Origin: Alphaproteobacteria bacterium | GTDB lineage: Bacteria > Pseudomonadota > Alphaproteobacteria > Acetobacterales > Acetobacteraceae | DNA length: 64,000 nt | NCBI GenBank assembly: GCA_026400815.1 | Contig: JAPLOI010000025.1 | Location: 1 to 64,000 of the forward strand | Direction of reading: 5' to 3' | Shown: one piece after another, positions 28,150 to 36,373 of the stretch | How positions within the stretch are numbered: position 1 is the stretch's first letter | How the letters are laid out: each line of letters opens with the position of its first letter | The notes under the pieces: generated by a model | The model's input: the letters and a program-made list of their open reading frames with translations, nothing else | What the model was told of the DNA's origin: nothing | Database searches by the model: none | Translations under genes and position numbers: made by a program

Positions 28150-29390
28150 TCCGGGGATGCTTCCGTGCCATGCCGCGCCACCACGTCGGCCAAAGCCGCT
28201 TCGAGCCGGTCCGTGCCTGCTTCCAGCGACCACTGCCGCTCCGCCCTCGCCCGCCCTGCCGCTCCCATGCCCCGCACCAGCGCCGGGTCCGCGAGCAACC
28301 GTCCCAATGCCTCGGCCGCCGCGCGATGATCATTGGCCACCAGGAACCCCGTCTCCCCATCCACAACGGTCTCGCGCACGCCTCCCTCGGCTACGCCCAC
28401 CACCGGAAGCCCGCATGCGCCGGCCTCGATCGGCGCCAGGCCGAACGGTTCCAGCCGCGGGGCATAGACGAGCGCGGTCGCCCGGTTCAACAGGTCCACC
28501 ACGACCTCGTCGGTCACTCGCAGATGTGGCGTGAACGCCACGCCCCGCGCCGTCGCGAGTGCCTGCATCTCCTCTATCAGCCCCGCCTCGGCGATGTTGC
28601 CCACCTAATGTAGCCCCGGGCGCGGTGCCGGCAGGAGAGCCAGTGCCTCGATCGCGAACCTGATGTTCTTCTCGCGCGTGAACGCACCAAGCCCCAGCAC
28701 GAAATTCTCCCGCGCGAGGCCACGGTCCTCGAACTTCGTCAGGTCTACGCCGAGATAGCAAACCTCGGCATCGAGACCATAGGCACGAAGCACGCTTTCG
28801 CGACTGAACAGCGAGTTCACCAGGATGCGGCCGAATGCCGACGCGCTCCGTAGCTCCGCTCGGCCCTGTACCCGCGCATTGTGGAGCGTGCGCCAGTCCA
28901 ACGCCCGCTCGCGCAGTCCGGCAAGGCTCAACTGCGGTGTGCCGCTTGGTTCCGGCGCTAGCCAAGGCAGCCGTGGCATTGGTTCATAGAGCCAACGATA
29001 TGGCTCCTGCAGGTACATCGCCTTCGGGAGATCCACATATTGTCCGATCGGCGGCGACCGCAGGAACGCACAAGGATGTGCAAGCAGGAAATCGAAGCCC
29101 CTTCCCGCCATCTGCTCCGCACAGCCGCGGCAATGCCGATCCATTCCCTCGAGCAATCCCTCCACCGCCGCGGGTATATGCAGCCGCTTGTCCCAATCCG
29201 TTCGCCCCGGCCGCTCCAGCGGCAAGCGGTGTTCGGGAATGAGTCCCTCCAGCGGCAGAAACGTTGCGTCCGCCGTATCCGGGCACCACGCCTCGATCTC
29301 ATGGCCACGCGCCAACAACCCTCGCACCTGGTCGTAGAGCGCGCGCTTGCCGCCTCCACTCGGCAGGTTGTGCCAGATCGCAATCCTCAC
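28146..29390 (-). pseudogene. glycosyltransferase (GT4-type) interrupted by an in-frame TAG
   Basis: One continuous frame of 415 codons with an amber codon at 28605-28607. The N-terminal part (261 aa, MRIAIWHNLPSGGGKRALYD) has the GT-B donor-binding start, and ends FAIEALALLPAPRPGLH. After TAG the same frame resumes with VGNIAEAGLIEEMQALA and the GT4 signature APRLEPFGLAPIEAGACGLP with VVGVAEGGVRE. A TGG-to-TAG change (Trp before VGN) is the simplest explanation. Both ends keep 4-bp overlaps with their operon neighbours, so the original gene was intact. A GTG directly after the stop could allow reinitiation. Confidence 0.85.
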
Positions 29391-30187
29391 AGCTGGTGGC
29401 CCGATACGGCGCGGAAATCCTCCTGCAGCAAGGACTGCTGGCGCAACCGTCGTCGCAACACCATCCTTGCCCCCCTTGCCGCCCAGCCGTCGCGTGCCAA
29501 AAGCCGAAACGCCCGTTCTGGCACTTTGCGGCGCGACAGCAGGTGCATCCCCTCGCCATCGCTGGCCAAGTGAAGCCCGAACCGCTCGCCCAGAACTTCC
29601 AGCGCCCGTCGTGTGTAGAATGCGATGTGCTGGCCATGCTCAGGCCCAAAATACCACCAGTCTTCCGCACGGTTTGCACGCCGTGGCACCAGAAGGGTGG
29701 AGAAAAGCAGGTTGTCCGCCATCTCCAGCATCTGCCCGATCTCCTGGATGGGGTCGGCGAGGTGCTCGAACACCTCAAACGCGGTCAGCAGTTCAAATCG
29801 CCTTCCGGGCTCGGCCACAAAATGCTTGGCGAAAATATTCTGGCAATGTGGATCGCTCCAGTAGAAGTCAAACCCCCGATCGCGCATCAATCTTACAAGA
29901 ACACCATACCCCGCCCCATAGTCCACATGCCGCGCCGCAGGATCAAAAAACGAAAGGATCACGCCTTCCACCAGTCGAGAGCCGGTCACTGCCCGGTTCA
30001 CCGGCCCCAGGTCGATGTCGTTGATCGCAGAGGCATAGGATTCCGAAAGCCAAAACGGGTCGTCTGTCTGCATGAACCCGCAGGAAGGGCAGCGATGATA
30101 GCCCGCGTCGTACTTGCCCATGATGCGTGCCCGGAAGGCAGGCTCCGTTGGCACCCCGCAGATCCGGCACTCCATGTTTATATCCAC
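29387..30187 (-). CDS. class I SAM-dependent methyltransferase with N-terminal zinc-binding motif
   Basis: 266 aa. N-terminal CRICGVPTEPAF then YHRCPSCGFMQTDDP gives a C-x2-C ... C-x2-C metal site, as in sugar C-methyltransferases. SAM motif I is HVDYGAGYGVLVRLM at about 86-100, and motif AFEVFEHLADP matches the methyltransf_23-type families. Likely acts on a nucleotide sugar or glycan. First gene of the operon, ribosome site AAGGTGG 8 bp before the ATG. Its stop overlaps the glycosyltransferase start. GC is lower than in the surroundings. Confidence 0.85.
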   Translation of the reverse strand: MDINMECRICGVPTEPAFRARIMGKYDAGYHRCPSCGFMQTDDPFWLSESYASAINDIDLGPVNRAVTGSRLVEGVILSFFDPAARHVDYGAGYGVLVRLMRDRGFDFYWSDPHCQNIFAKHFVAEPGRRFELLTAFEVFEHLADPIQEIGQMLEMADNLLFSTLLVPRRANRAEDWWYFGPEHGQHIAFYTRRALEVLGERFGLHLASDGEGMHLLSRRKVPERAFRLLARDGWAARGARMVLRRRLRQQSLLQEDFRAVSGHQL

Positions 30188-30308
30188 CTTGCGCGATCAT
30201 ATCGGATTGGGCGCTTGGCACGCTGGATACCTCATCTGCCCCACCATCATTGTGATGCAACGACTATATTCCACCGCACGCATGGCGCCAATGCATGATG
30301 GTTCACGG

Positions 30309-31655
30309 CTACGTGCGGACAAACCCCCGCGCCCGCCCCGCCGCCTCCCGCGCCATCCTGGCACACAACCCCGTGTACGCCGCCGGATCCAGCAACCGCC
30401 CGATCGCCGCGCGATCCATATGCGCCGTCACCCTGGGATCGCCCGCCAGCATTTCGGCAAACGGCCGCCCCTCCACAAACGCCGCCTGGGCCGCATCGTA
30501 CACCGCGTCATGCGCATGCTGCCGCCCGATCACCATGCCGAGGTCCAGCATCACCGCCTCCGCCATGATCAGCCCGCCGCCCAGGTCCAGGTTCGCCCGC
30601 ATCCGCACTGGGTCCAGCTTCATCCCCCGGCACACCGCCGCGATACGGGCCAGCATGTCGCCGGTGGCGATGCAGGCGCGCTGCTCCGCCGCCCCCATCA
30701 TCAGCGTGCTGGTCCGGTCCGCCTCGTGCTCCGTCATCATCGCCTCCAGCGCCAGCGGCACCTGAGACCGCACCTCCGCCCCCGCGGCGATGATGTCCTG
30801 GCACAGCTTGGGGTTGCGCTTCTGCGGCATGGTGGAACTGCCCACCGTCCCGGGCGGCACCGGCTCCTCCACCTCGCCGAATTCGGTCTTCATCAGCGTG
30901 TAGATCTCGCGCCCGATCTTGCCCCCGGTGGCCGCCAGCAGCCCCAGCAGCACCACGTTCTCGGCCAGGTGATCGCCGATCGAGCGGGCAGGGACCGCCA
31001 TGTTCCCCAGCCCCAGATGCTTCGCGATCCCCGCCTGCACCGCCGGCCCGTGCTCGCCCAACGAGGCATAGGTGCCCGCCGCCCCGCCCAACATGGCCAC
31101 GAACAGCCGCGGCGCGGCGGCCTGCAGCCGCTCGGCATGCCGCATCAGCTCGTCGATCCACACCGCCACCTTGAACCCGAACGTCGCCGGCACCGCGTGC
31201 TGCCCATGCGTCCGCCCGGCAATCGGCATCTCCGCCCCGCGCTCTGCCAAATCCGCCATCGCCGAAAGGCATTCGCCGATCTGGCGCAGGAAGATCGCAT
31301 GCGCCTGGCGCAGCACCAGCAGGTCGCCGGTCTGGGTGATGTTCTGCGTCGTGGCCCCCCAATGCACCCAACCGCCATGCGGCTCGCCCACGATGCGGCC
31401 CAACTCCCACACCAGCGGCACCAGCGTATGCCCGGTGCGGGCAAACCCTTCGTCGATCCGCGCACGGTCCATCAGCGCCAGCTTCGCCTGGGGCACAATC
31501 GCCGCGGCCGCCGCCTGCGGAATGATGCCCAACTCCGCCTGCGCCACCGCCAGCGCCGCCTCCACATCCAGCCAGGCCTGCCAGCGATTCTCCAGCGTAT
31601 AAAGCCGGCGCAGGCCGGGATCGGTCACGCGCGTGGCGGTCGGCAGGTCAGACAT
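30309..31655 (-). CDS. fumarase/aspartase superfamily lyase (adenylosuccinate lyase / carboxymuconate cycloisomerase type)
   Basis: 448 aa. Superfamily signature VGSSTMPQKRNPKLCQDII at about 273-291, catalytic His region IAGRTHGQHAVPATFGFKVA and early WGATTQNITQTGD. Size and the ARSIGDHLAENVVLLGLLAA region fit the 3-carboxy-cis,cis-muconate cycloisomerase-like branch (PcaB-type), but no other protocatechuate genes are nearby and PurB is normally placed with other genes. Adjacent divergent gene is a semialdehyde dehydrogenase. Substrate not decided. Confidence 0.85.
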   Translation of the reverse strand: MSDLPTATRVTDPGLRRLYTLENRWQAWLDVEAALAVAQAELGIIPQAAAAAIVPQAKLALMDRARIDEGFARTGHTLVPLVWELGRIVGEPHGGWVHWGATTQNITQTGDLLVLRQAHAIFLRQIGECLSAMADLAERGAEMPIAGRTHGQHAVPATFGFKVAVWIDELMRHAERLQAAAPRLFVAMLGGAAGTYASLGEHGPAVQAGIAKHLGLGNMAVPARSIGDHLAENVVLLGLLAATGGKIGREIYTLMKTEFGEVEEPVPPGTVGSSTMPQKRNPKLCQDIIAAGAEVRSQVPLALEAMMTEHEADRTSTLMMGAAEQRACIATGDMLARIAAVCRGMKLDPVRMRANLDLGGGLIMAEAVMLDLGMVIGRQHAHDAVYDAAQAAFVEGRPFAEMLAGDPRVTAHMDRAAIGRLLDPAAYTGLCARMAREAAGRARGFVRT

Positions 31656-31803
31656 CGCGGGTCCCCACGGGGTTGCCGGCCCACTCTATGCCGGCGGATC
31701 GTTCCAGCCTATCTCCCGCCGGGTGATAAGCCCTTCGCCCCACGCTGACATCCGCTCCCGTCCGCCCTATCTCTAAAGCCTCTCCAGGCGAGGAACCCGC
31801 CCC

Positions 31804-33282
31804 ATGCTCAACCAGGTCGCCCCCCTTCCGCTGAAGGACCCCAGCCTCTTCCGCCAGGCCAACTACGTCGACGGCAAGTGGATCGAAGCCGACAACGGCG
31901 CCACCCTCACCGTCCGCAACCCCGCCACCGGGGAGCCCATCGGCACCGTCCCCGCCCTGGGTGCGGCCGAAACCCGCCGCGCCATCGAAGCCGCAAACCG
32001 CGCCCAACCCGCCTGGCGCGCCATGCTCGCAAAAGACCGCGCCGCCATCCTGCGCCGCCTCTTCGACCTCATGCTCGCCAACACGGATGACCTCGCCGTC
32101 ATCATGACAGCCGAGCAAGGCAAGCCCCTGGCCGAATCCAAAGGCGAGATCGCCTACGCCGCCAGCTTCATCGAATGGTTCGCCGAGGAAGGAAAACGCG
32201 TCTACGGCGACACCATCCCGCAAAACGCCAAGGGCCGCCGCATCGTCGTCACCAAGGAGCCGATCGGCGTCTTCGCCGCCATCACCCCCTGGAACTTCCC
32301 GGCCGCGATGATCACCCGCAAAACCGGCCCCGGCTGGGCCGCCGGCTGCACCGGAGTCATCCGCCCCGCCAGCCAAACCCCCTTCTCGGCGCTGGCCATC
32401 GCCGTCCTCGCCGAACGCGCCGGCATGCCCCCCGGCGTCTGCAACGTCATCACCGGCCCCTCCGGCCCCGTCGGCCAGGAACTCACCTCCAACCCCCTCG
32501 TCCGCAAACTCACCTTCACCGGCTCCACCGAAGTCGGCGCCAAGCTGCTCGCCATGTGCGCCCCCACCATCAAGAAAACCTCGATGGAACTCGGCGGCAA
32601 CGCCCCCTTCATCGTGTTCGACGACGCGGACCTCGACGCCGCCGTCCTCGGCGCCATGGCCAGCAAATACCGCAACACCGGCCAAACCTGCGTCTGCGCC
32701 AACCGCATCCTGGTGCAAGACGGCGTCTACGACGCCTTCGCCGCCAAACTCAAAGCCGCCGTCGAAGCCCTGAAAGTCGGCAACGGCATGGAAGAAGGCG
32801 TCACCCAAGGCCCCCTCATCAACGCCGAAGCCGTCACCAAGGTCGAGGAACACATCGCCGACGCGCTGGCCAAAGGCGCCCGCATCATCACCGGCGGCGC
32901 CCGCCACAGCCGCGGCGGCAATTTCTTCCAGCCCACCCTCCTCGCCGACGTCCCCCACAACGCCCTGATCTTCCGCGAGGAAACCTTCGGCCCCGTCGCC
33001 CCGTTGTTTCGCTTCAAAACGGAAGAAGAGGCGATCCAGTTGGCCAACGACACCGAATTCGGCCTCGCCAGCTACTTCTACGCCCGCGACATCGGCCGCA
33101 TCTTCCGCGTCGCCGAAGGCCTCGAATACGGCATGATCGGCATCAACGAAGGCATCATCTCCACCGAAGTGGCCCCCTTCGGCGGCGTTAAGTCGTCGGG
33201 GTTGGGCCGCGAAGGCTCCCACCAGGGGATCGACGAATACCTGGAAGTCAAATACCTCGCGATCGGAGGGATTGGCAACTGA
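31804..33282 (+). CDS. NAD(P)-dependent succinate-semialdehyde dehydrogenase-like ALDH
   Basis: 492 aa, ribosome site GGCGAGGA. Strong GabD features: TPWNFPAAMITRKTGP, LTFTGSTEVGAKLLA, MELGGNAPFIVFDDAD (general-base Glu), NTGQTCVCANRILVQ (nucleophile Cys), EETFGPVAPLF, PFGGVKSSGLGREGSHQGI. One oddity: the segment usually reading xxKPA is GCTGVIRPASQTP, so the conserved lysine that contacts the cofactor ribose is arginine at residue 187. Oxidises succinate semialdehyde or a related omega-oxo acid. Divergent from the lyase gene. Confidence 0.92.
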   Translation: MLNQVAPLPLKDPSLFRQANYVDGKWIEADNGATLTVRNPATGEPIGTVPALGAAETRRAIEAANRAQPAWRAMLAKDRAAILRRLFDLMLANTDDLAVIMTAEQGKPLAESKGEIAYAASFIEWFAEEGKRVYGDTIPQNAKGRRIVVTKEPIGVFAAITPWNFPAAMITRKTGPGWAAGCTGVIRPASQTPFSALAIAVLAERAGMPPGVCNVITGPSGPVGQELTSNPLVRKLTFTGSTEVGAKLLAMCAPTIKKTSMELGGNAPFIVFDDADLDAAVLGAMASKYRNTGQTCVCANRILVQDGVYDAFAAKLKAAVEALKVGNGMEEGVTQGPLINAEAVTKVEEHIADALAKGARIITGGARHSRGGNFFQPTLLADVPHNALIFREETFGPVAPLFRFKTEEEAIQLANDTEFGLASYFYARDIGRIFRVAEGLEYGMIGINEGIISTEVAPFGGVKSSGLGREGSHQGIDEYLEVKYLAIGGIGN

Positions 33283-33500
33283 ACCTCCCCTCCTCGTCAT
33301 TTCGAACGAAGTGTGGAATCCACGCTTTTCTTGCCAATCCGAAGAAAGAACTTCTTTTTGTGAACAAAAAGAAGCAAAAAAACTTCATTCATTGGCTGTG
33401 TCGCGACCCCGACTCGCCAGATCAACTGCTGTTGTCCGAAGAGCTCCGATCACTTCGCCCTCGACCCGCCGGGGCGGCTGAGCCCCCTTTTCGCCCAAAC
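33283..33500. repeat. intergenic region with repeat fragments
   Basis: 33293-33332 (TCGTCATTTCGAACGAAG and following bases) resembles the widespread bacterial intergenic repeat of the CGTCATTxCGAACGAAG type. It is followed by the half-copy of the dispersed hairpin element at 33341. No complete gene is visible before the ribbon-helix-helix remnant. Confidence 0.5.
33341..33392. repeat. dispersed double-hairpin element, half copy 6 (type C only)
   Basis: Perfect hairpin with arms CTTCTTTTTG (33351-33360) and CAAAAAGAAG (33365-33374) around TGAA, followed by CAAAAAAACTTCATTC. This is the reverse complement of the type C arm seen at 8990 and 62351. No second hairpin follows within 150 bp, so the copy is truncated. 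Confidence 0.82.
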
Positions 33501-33626
33501 AACGAGCCGGAGGTAAAGGCAGCCGTCGAAAAGGCCGCAGCCGATGACGACCGGACGATGGCGCAATGGGTCGAGCGGCCTATCATCCGGGCGCTCCGGG
33601 AGCATGGCTACTTGCCGAAGCCGTGA
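33501..33626 (+). pseudogene. remnant of a small ribbon-helix-helix-like (antitoxin-like) gene
   Basis: The frame reads NEPEVKAAVEKAAADDDRTM then AQWVERPIIRALREHGYLPKP and stops. This resembles the C-terminal helices of small proteins with LRLxPEVKAAVEKAAADD...WVExxIxxALRExGYL. The expected N-terminal strand is missing; upstream sequence in this frame is low-complexity and runs into the half repeat. A TTG at 33432 could still start a 64-residue protein. Called a decayed or 5'-replaced gene, with low certainty. Confidence 0.4.
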
Positions 33627-33667
33627 CGCTGCGGCACCGTTTTCCGACCAATGTGGGAGGATTGGCT

Positions 33668-34018
33668 ATGCGAGTGCTCGCCCTGGCTACCGTCGCCCTG
33701 CTTACTGCCTGCGGACCATCCGCCCGGCAGAGCACCGTTTGGGACAAGCCGGGCATGACGCGCGCCGGCTGGGACTACGACAACGCCTCCTGCAATGTTG
33801 AGGCAGCCCAGCGCATCCCTCCCGCGTACGCACCCGTGGCGCAGCCGGCACCGCAGACAACGATCAACGTGCTGACGCCCCGGCCTGGCGTGCGGTTTGC
33901 GGACGGTTCGGATCTCGCCGCGTCCATGCCGCCGATGGACCGCAACGCGAGCGTGCGGCAGGATGCCTACCGTGTCTGCATGATGCAGCGGGGCTACCGG
34001 ATCGTGTCGCGCGGCTAG
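33668..34018 (+). CDS. small predicted lipoprotein, function unknown
   Basis: 116 aa from ATG 33668, ribosome site GGGAGGA. Signal peptide MRVLALATVALLTACGPSAR with lipobox LTAC, so probably a membrane-anchored lipoprotein with Cys16 as the acylated residue. The mature part contains WDKPGMTRAGWDYDNASCNV and ends DAYRVCMMQRGYRIVSRG, a pattern (Cys plus a C-terminal C-M-x-x-x-G-Y) common in short periplasmic lipoproteins of Proteobacteria. No known catalytic motif. Confidence 0.75.
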   Translation: MRVLALATVALLTACGPSARQSTVWDKPGMTRAGWDYDNASCNVEAAQRIPPAYAPVAQPAPQTTINVLTPRPGVRFADGSDLAASMPPMDRNASVRQDAYRVCMMQRGYRIVSRG

Positions 34019-34044
34019 AAGAACCGCGCTTAGGGGTAGTGTCT

Positions 34045-34095
34045 CAGTTTGAAACTGGGCGCCGCGACGGTGAGGTTGGGTAATCTGCGGCGCCC
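34045..34095. repeat. two inverted repeats after the lipoprotein gene
   Basis: CAGTTT-G-AAACTG (34045-34057) is a 13-bp palindrome. It abuts GGGCGCCGC (34057-34065), which pairs perfectly with GCGGCGCCC (34087-34095). Probable terminator-like structure for the lipoprotein gene, although no T-run follows. Confidence 0.5.
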
Positions 34096-34118
34096 TCCGA
34101 AGCACGAAAGAACTACAT

Positions 34119-34262
34119 ATGACCAAAGAAGAAAGAATACTACTAGTTCTGGTTGCAGGTTGGATAGCGGAAAAAGAGGAAGAGAAGGCAACCGCACTAG
34201 GTACTACGAGCGAACTCGCTTCTGAAATTCGTCGACTGCTGAATTATGCCAGATCGACTTAA
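34119..34262 (+). CDS. small AT-rich hypothetical ORF
   Basis: 47 aa from ATG 34119: starts MTKEERILLVLVAGWIAEKE and ends SELASEIRRLLNYARST. It uses AT-rich codons (ATA, CTA, GTT, AGA, TCT) unlike any neighbour, and the predicted protein is an amphipathic helix-rich, Glu/Lys-rich peptide. A weak GAAAG precedes the start. It does not resemble a family I know. Either a recently acquired small gene or a chance frame in AT-rich foreign DNA. Confidence 0.45.
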   Translation: MTKEERILLVLVAGWIAEKEEEKATALGTTSELASEIRRLLNYARST

Positions 34263-34321
34263 TGTCTGTGACTTGTTCAACGATCGTAACGGCAAGACCC
34301 TCCCAGCATTGACCCGCCAGC

Positions 34322-34597
34322 CTACCGCTTGTGCGCTTCCATGAACGACCGCAGAACCGCATTCATCCGGCTCAGATGTCCCTTCCCCTGCCCCCGGAAC
34401 CAATCCAGCACGTCGGCATCGAGGCGCAGATGAACCGATGTCTTGCCGGGCGGTGGCATAACCACACGCGCATTGCGCCAAAAATCCTCGTCCACGGCGC
34501 GCGCTGGCGCATCCGCACGGGTGCGGGTTTCGCCTCGCGCACGTTCAGCCTTGAGGGTTTCGGCCGAGAATTGCCTCGTATCGTCGCTTGCCGTCAT
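34322..34597 (-). CDS. brnA: BrnA-family antitoxin
   Basis: 91 aa from ATG 34597. C-terminal core KTSVHLRLDADVLDWFRGQG then KGHLSRMNAVLRSFMEAHKR is the BrnA ribbon-helix-helix-like DNA-binding and dimerisation segment. The N-terminal half is charged and disordered-looking (TLKAERARGETRTRADAP), as expected for toxin-binding. The start lies 53 bp inside the end of brnT, so the two are translated from one message. BrnA normally neutralises BrnT and represses the operon. Confidence 0.85.
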   Translation of the reverse strand: MTASDDTRQFSAETLKAERARGETRTRADAPARAVDEDFWRNARVVMPPPGKTSVHLRLDADVLDWFRGQGKGHLSRMNAVLRSFMEAHKR

Positions 34598-34832
34598 CGT
34601 CCACTCTCCATGCGCTGATGATCCGGCGAACCTCGCCCCGCCATGTGTAGGCGACCATGAAGCAGTCGTCGCCGACACGACCCAAGGCGCGGAAGCGGCG
34701 CTCGCCATAGTCGCTGCGCGTGTCTTCCGCTTCGAGAACGATGCCCTCAAAGATCAGCGCGGCATCCTTGAAGTCCACCCCGTGGTCCCCGAGGTTGCTC
34801 CGCCGCTTGGCTTCATCCCACTCGAACCGCAT
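34545..34832 (-). CDS. brnT: BrnT-family ribonuclease toxin
   Basis: 95 aa from ATG 34832. Motifs: MRFEWDEAKRRSNLGDHGVD with FKDAALIFEG, then DYGERRFRALGRVGDDCFMV, then VRRIISAWRV, which cover the BrnT RelE-like ribonuclease fold and its catalytic arginines. Toxin precedes antitoxin, the usual order for this family. Free BrnT would cleave RNA and arrest growth. The C-terminus (DDDGKRRYEAILGRNPQG) overlaps brnA. Confidence 0.87.
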   Translation of the reverse strand: MRFEWDEAKRRSNLGDHGVDFKDAALIFEGIVLEAEDTRSDYGERRFRALGRVGDDCFMVAYTWRGEVRRIISAWRVDDDGKRRYEAILGRNPQG

Positions 34833-34837
34833 CACGT

Positions 34838-34866
34838 ATGGTACACATATGTGGACATGCAGCCAA
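34838..34866 (-). promoter_or_regulatory. predicted brnTA promoter with operator-like palindrome
   Basis: On the minus strand, -35 TTGGCT (34866-34861), 17-bp spacer, and -10 TACCAT (34843-34838) lie 5 bp before the brnT ATG. The spacer begins with the perfect palindrome CACATATGTG (34844-34853), a natural place for BrnA to bind and block polymerase. The mRNA would be leaderless or nearly so. Confidence 0.5.
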
Positions 34867-34939
34867 GCGGCAACACCATGCACGGCTTGCGGGTCGCGCA
34901 ACCGCACCTTCCTTCGGACAGTGAACGATCTTAGGTATT

Positions 34940-34987
34940 GGGGTCTGGGGCCTAAGGCCCCAGCGGGGTCGAGGGGCAGAGCCCCTC
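34940..34987. repeat. 48-bp double-palindrome repeat, copy 1
   Basis: Contains TGGGGCC-TAA-GGCCCCA and GAGGGGC-AGA-GCCCCTC stems. It is identical over 48 bp to the reverse complement of 40484-40531. It lies between brnT and glutathione reductase, which are divergent. Confidence 0.85.
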
Positions 34988-35014
34988 GCCTTCCTTCCTG
35001 AAGGAGCCGACCAA

Positions 35015-36373
35015 ATGACCTACGACTTCGACCTCTTCGTCATCGGCGGCGGCTCCGGCGGTGTCCGCTGTGCCCGCATGGCCGCCGCCCACGGCGCCAA
35101 GGTGGCTGTGGCGGAGGAGGGCGCCTGGGGCGGCACCTGCGTCAATGTCGGCTGCGTGCCCAAGAAGCTCATGGTCATGGCCAGCGAGTATGGCAACGCG
35201 GTCATCGATTCCCACGGCTTCGGCTGGGACACGCAGCCCGGCCGCCACGACTGGTCCAAGCTCATCGCCGCGAAAGACGCCGAGATCACCCGCCTCAACG
35301 GCATCTACAAGCGCCTCATGGCCAACTGCACCACCTTCGAGGCCCGGGCCACCCTCGCCGGCCCCCACAGCGTCGAGGTCGCCGGCCAAACCATCACCGC
35401 CAAGCACATCGTCATCGCCGTCGGCGGCCGCCCCACCGCGCCCGATTTCCAGGGCGCCGAGCACGCCATCATCTCCGACCAAGCCTTCCACATGCCCAGC
35501 CTCCCCAGCCACATCGTCATCGCCGGCTCCGGCTACATCGCCGTCGAATTCGCCGGCATGTTCCAGGGCCTCGGCGCCCAGGTGGAGCTCGTCTACCGCG
35601 CCCACGCCCCCCTGCGCGGCTTCGATGAGGAACTCCGCACCGGCCTCGGCGAGGCCATGGCCGCCCAGGGCATCATCCAGCACCCCGGCCGCACCATCGC
35701 CCGCGTCGAACCCACCCCCGCCGGCAAGCGCGTCACGCTGGACAACGGCCAGGTCATCGAAACCGGCCTCGTCTTCTCCGCCCTCGGCCGCACGCCGTAC
35801 ACAAAGGGCCTCGGCCTCGAAACCGCCGGCGTCAAAACCGGGCCGGACGGCGCCATCCTGGTGGACGAAACCAACGCCACCTCCGTCCCCAGCATCTACG
35901 CCATCGGCGACGTCACCAACCGCATCAACCTCACCCCGGTCGCCATCGCCGAGGGCCACTCCCTCGCCGACCGCCTCTTCGGGCCGGGCCCGCGCATCTG
36001 GCGCCTCGATGCCGTCGCCTCCGCTGTCTTCTCCTCCCCCCCCATCGCCACCGTCGGCCTCACCGAGGAACAAGCCGCCGCCCGCGGCATCACCGATGTC
36101 TACGTCGAGAAATTCACCCCCATGCGCCACACCCTGTCCAAGCGCGTGCGCAAAACCCTGATGAAGCTCATCGTCGACCAGGCCACCCAGAAAATCCTCG
36201 GTGCCCACATGCTCGGCGAGGACTCCCCGGAAATCATCCAGGGCCTCTCCATCGCCATCAACGCCGGCGCCACCAAGCAGGATTTCGACCGCACCGTGGG
36301 CATCCACCCCGCCGCCGCGGAGGAATTCGTCACCATGCGCACCCGCGCCCGCGTCGCCGGCGCACCTGCGTGA
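35015..36373 (+). CDS. gor: glutathione-disulfide reductase
   Basis: 452 aa, ribosome site AAGGAG. FAD site FVIGGGSGGVRCARMAAAHG at about 6-25, redox disulfide GGTCVNVGCVPKKLM at about 41-55, NADP site IAGSGYIAVEFAGMFQGLGA at about 169-188, second FAD motif SIYAIGDVTNRINLTPVA, and the C-terminal dimer-interface catalytic His-Glu in GIHPAAAEEFVTM. Reduces oxidised glutathione with NADPH in the cytoplasm. Fits the glutathione-based formaldehyde dehydrogenase later in the window. Confidence 0.95.
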   Translation: MTYDFDLFVIGGGSGGVRCARMAAAHGAKVAVAEEGAWGGTCVNVGCVPKKLMVMASEYGNAVIDSHGFGWDTQPGRHDWSKLIAAKDAEITRLNGIYKRLMANCTTFEARATLAGPHSVEVAGQTITAKHIVIAVGGRPTAPDFQGAEHAIISDQAFHMPSLPSHIVIAGSGYIAVEFAGMFQGLGAQVELVYRAHAPLRGFDEELRTGLGEAMAAQGIIQHPGRTIARVEPTPAGKRVTLDNGQVIETGLVFSALGRTPYTKGLGLETAGVKTGPDGAILVDETNATSVPSIYAIGDVTNRINLTPVAIAEGHSLADRLFGPGPRIWRLDAVASAVFSSPPIATVGLTEEQAAARGITDVYVEKFTPMRHTLSKRVRKTLMKLIVDQATQKILGAHMLGEDSPEIIQGLSIAINAGATKQDFDRTVGIHPAAAEEFVTMRTRARVAGAPA

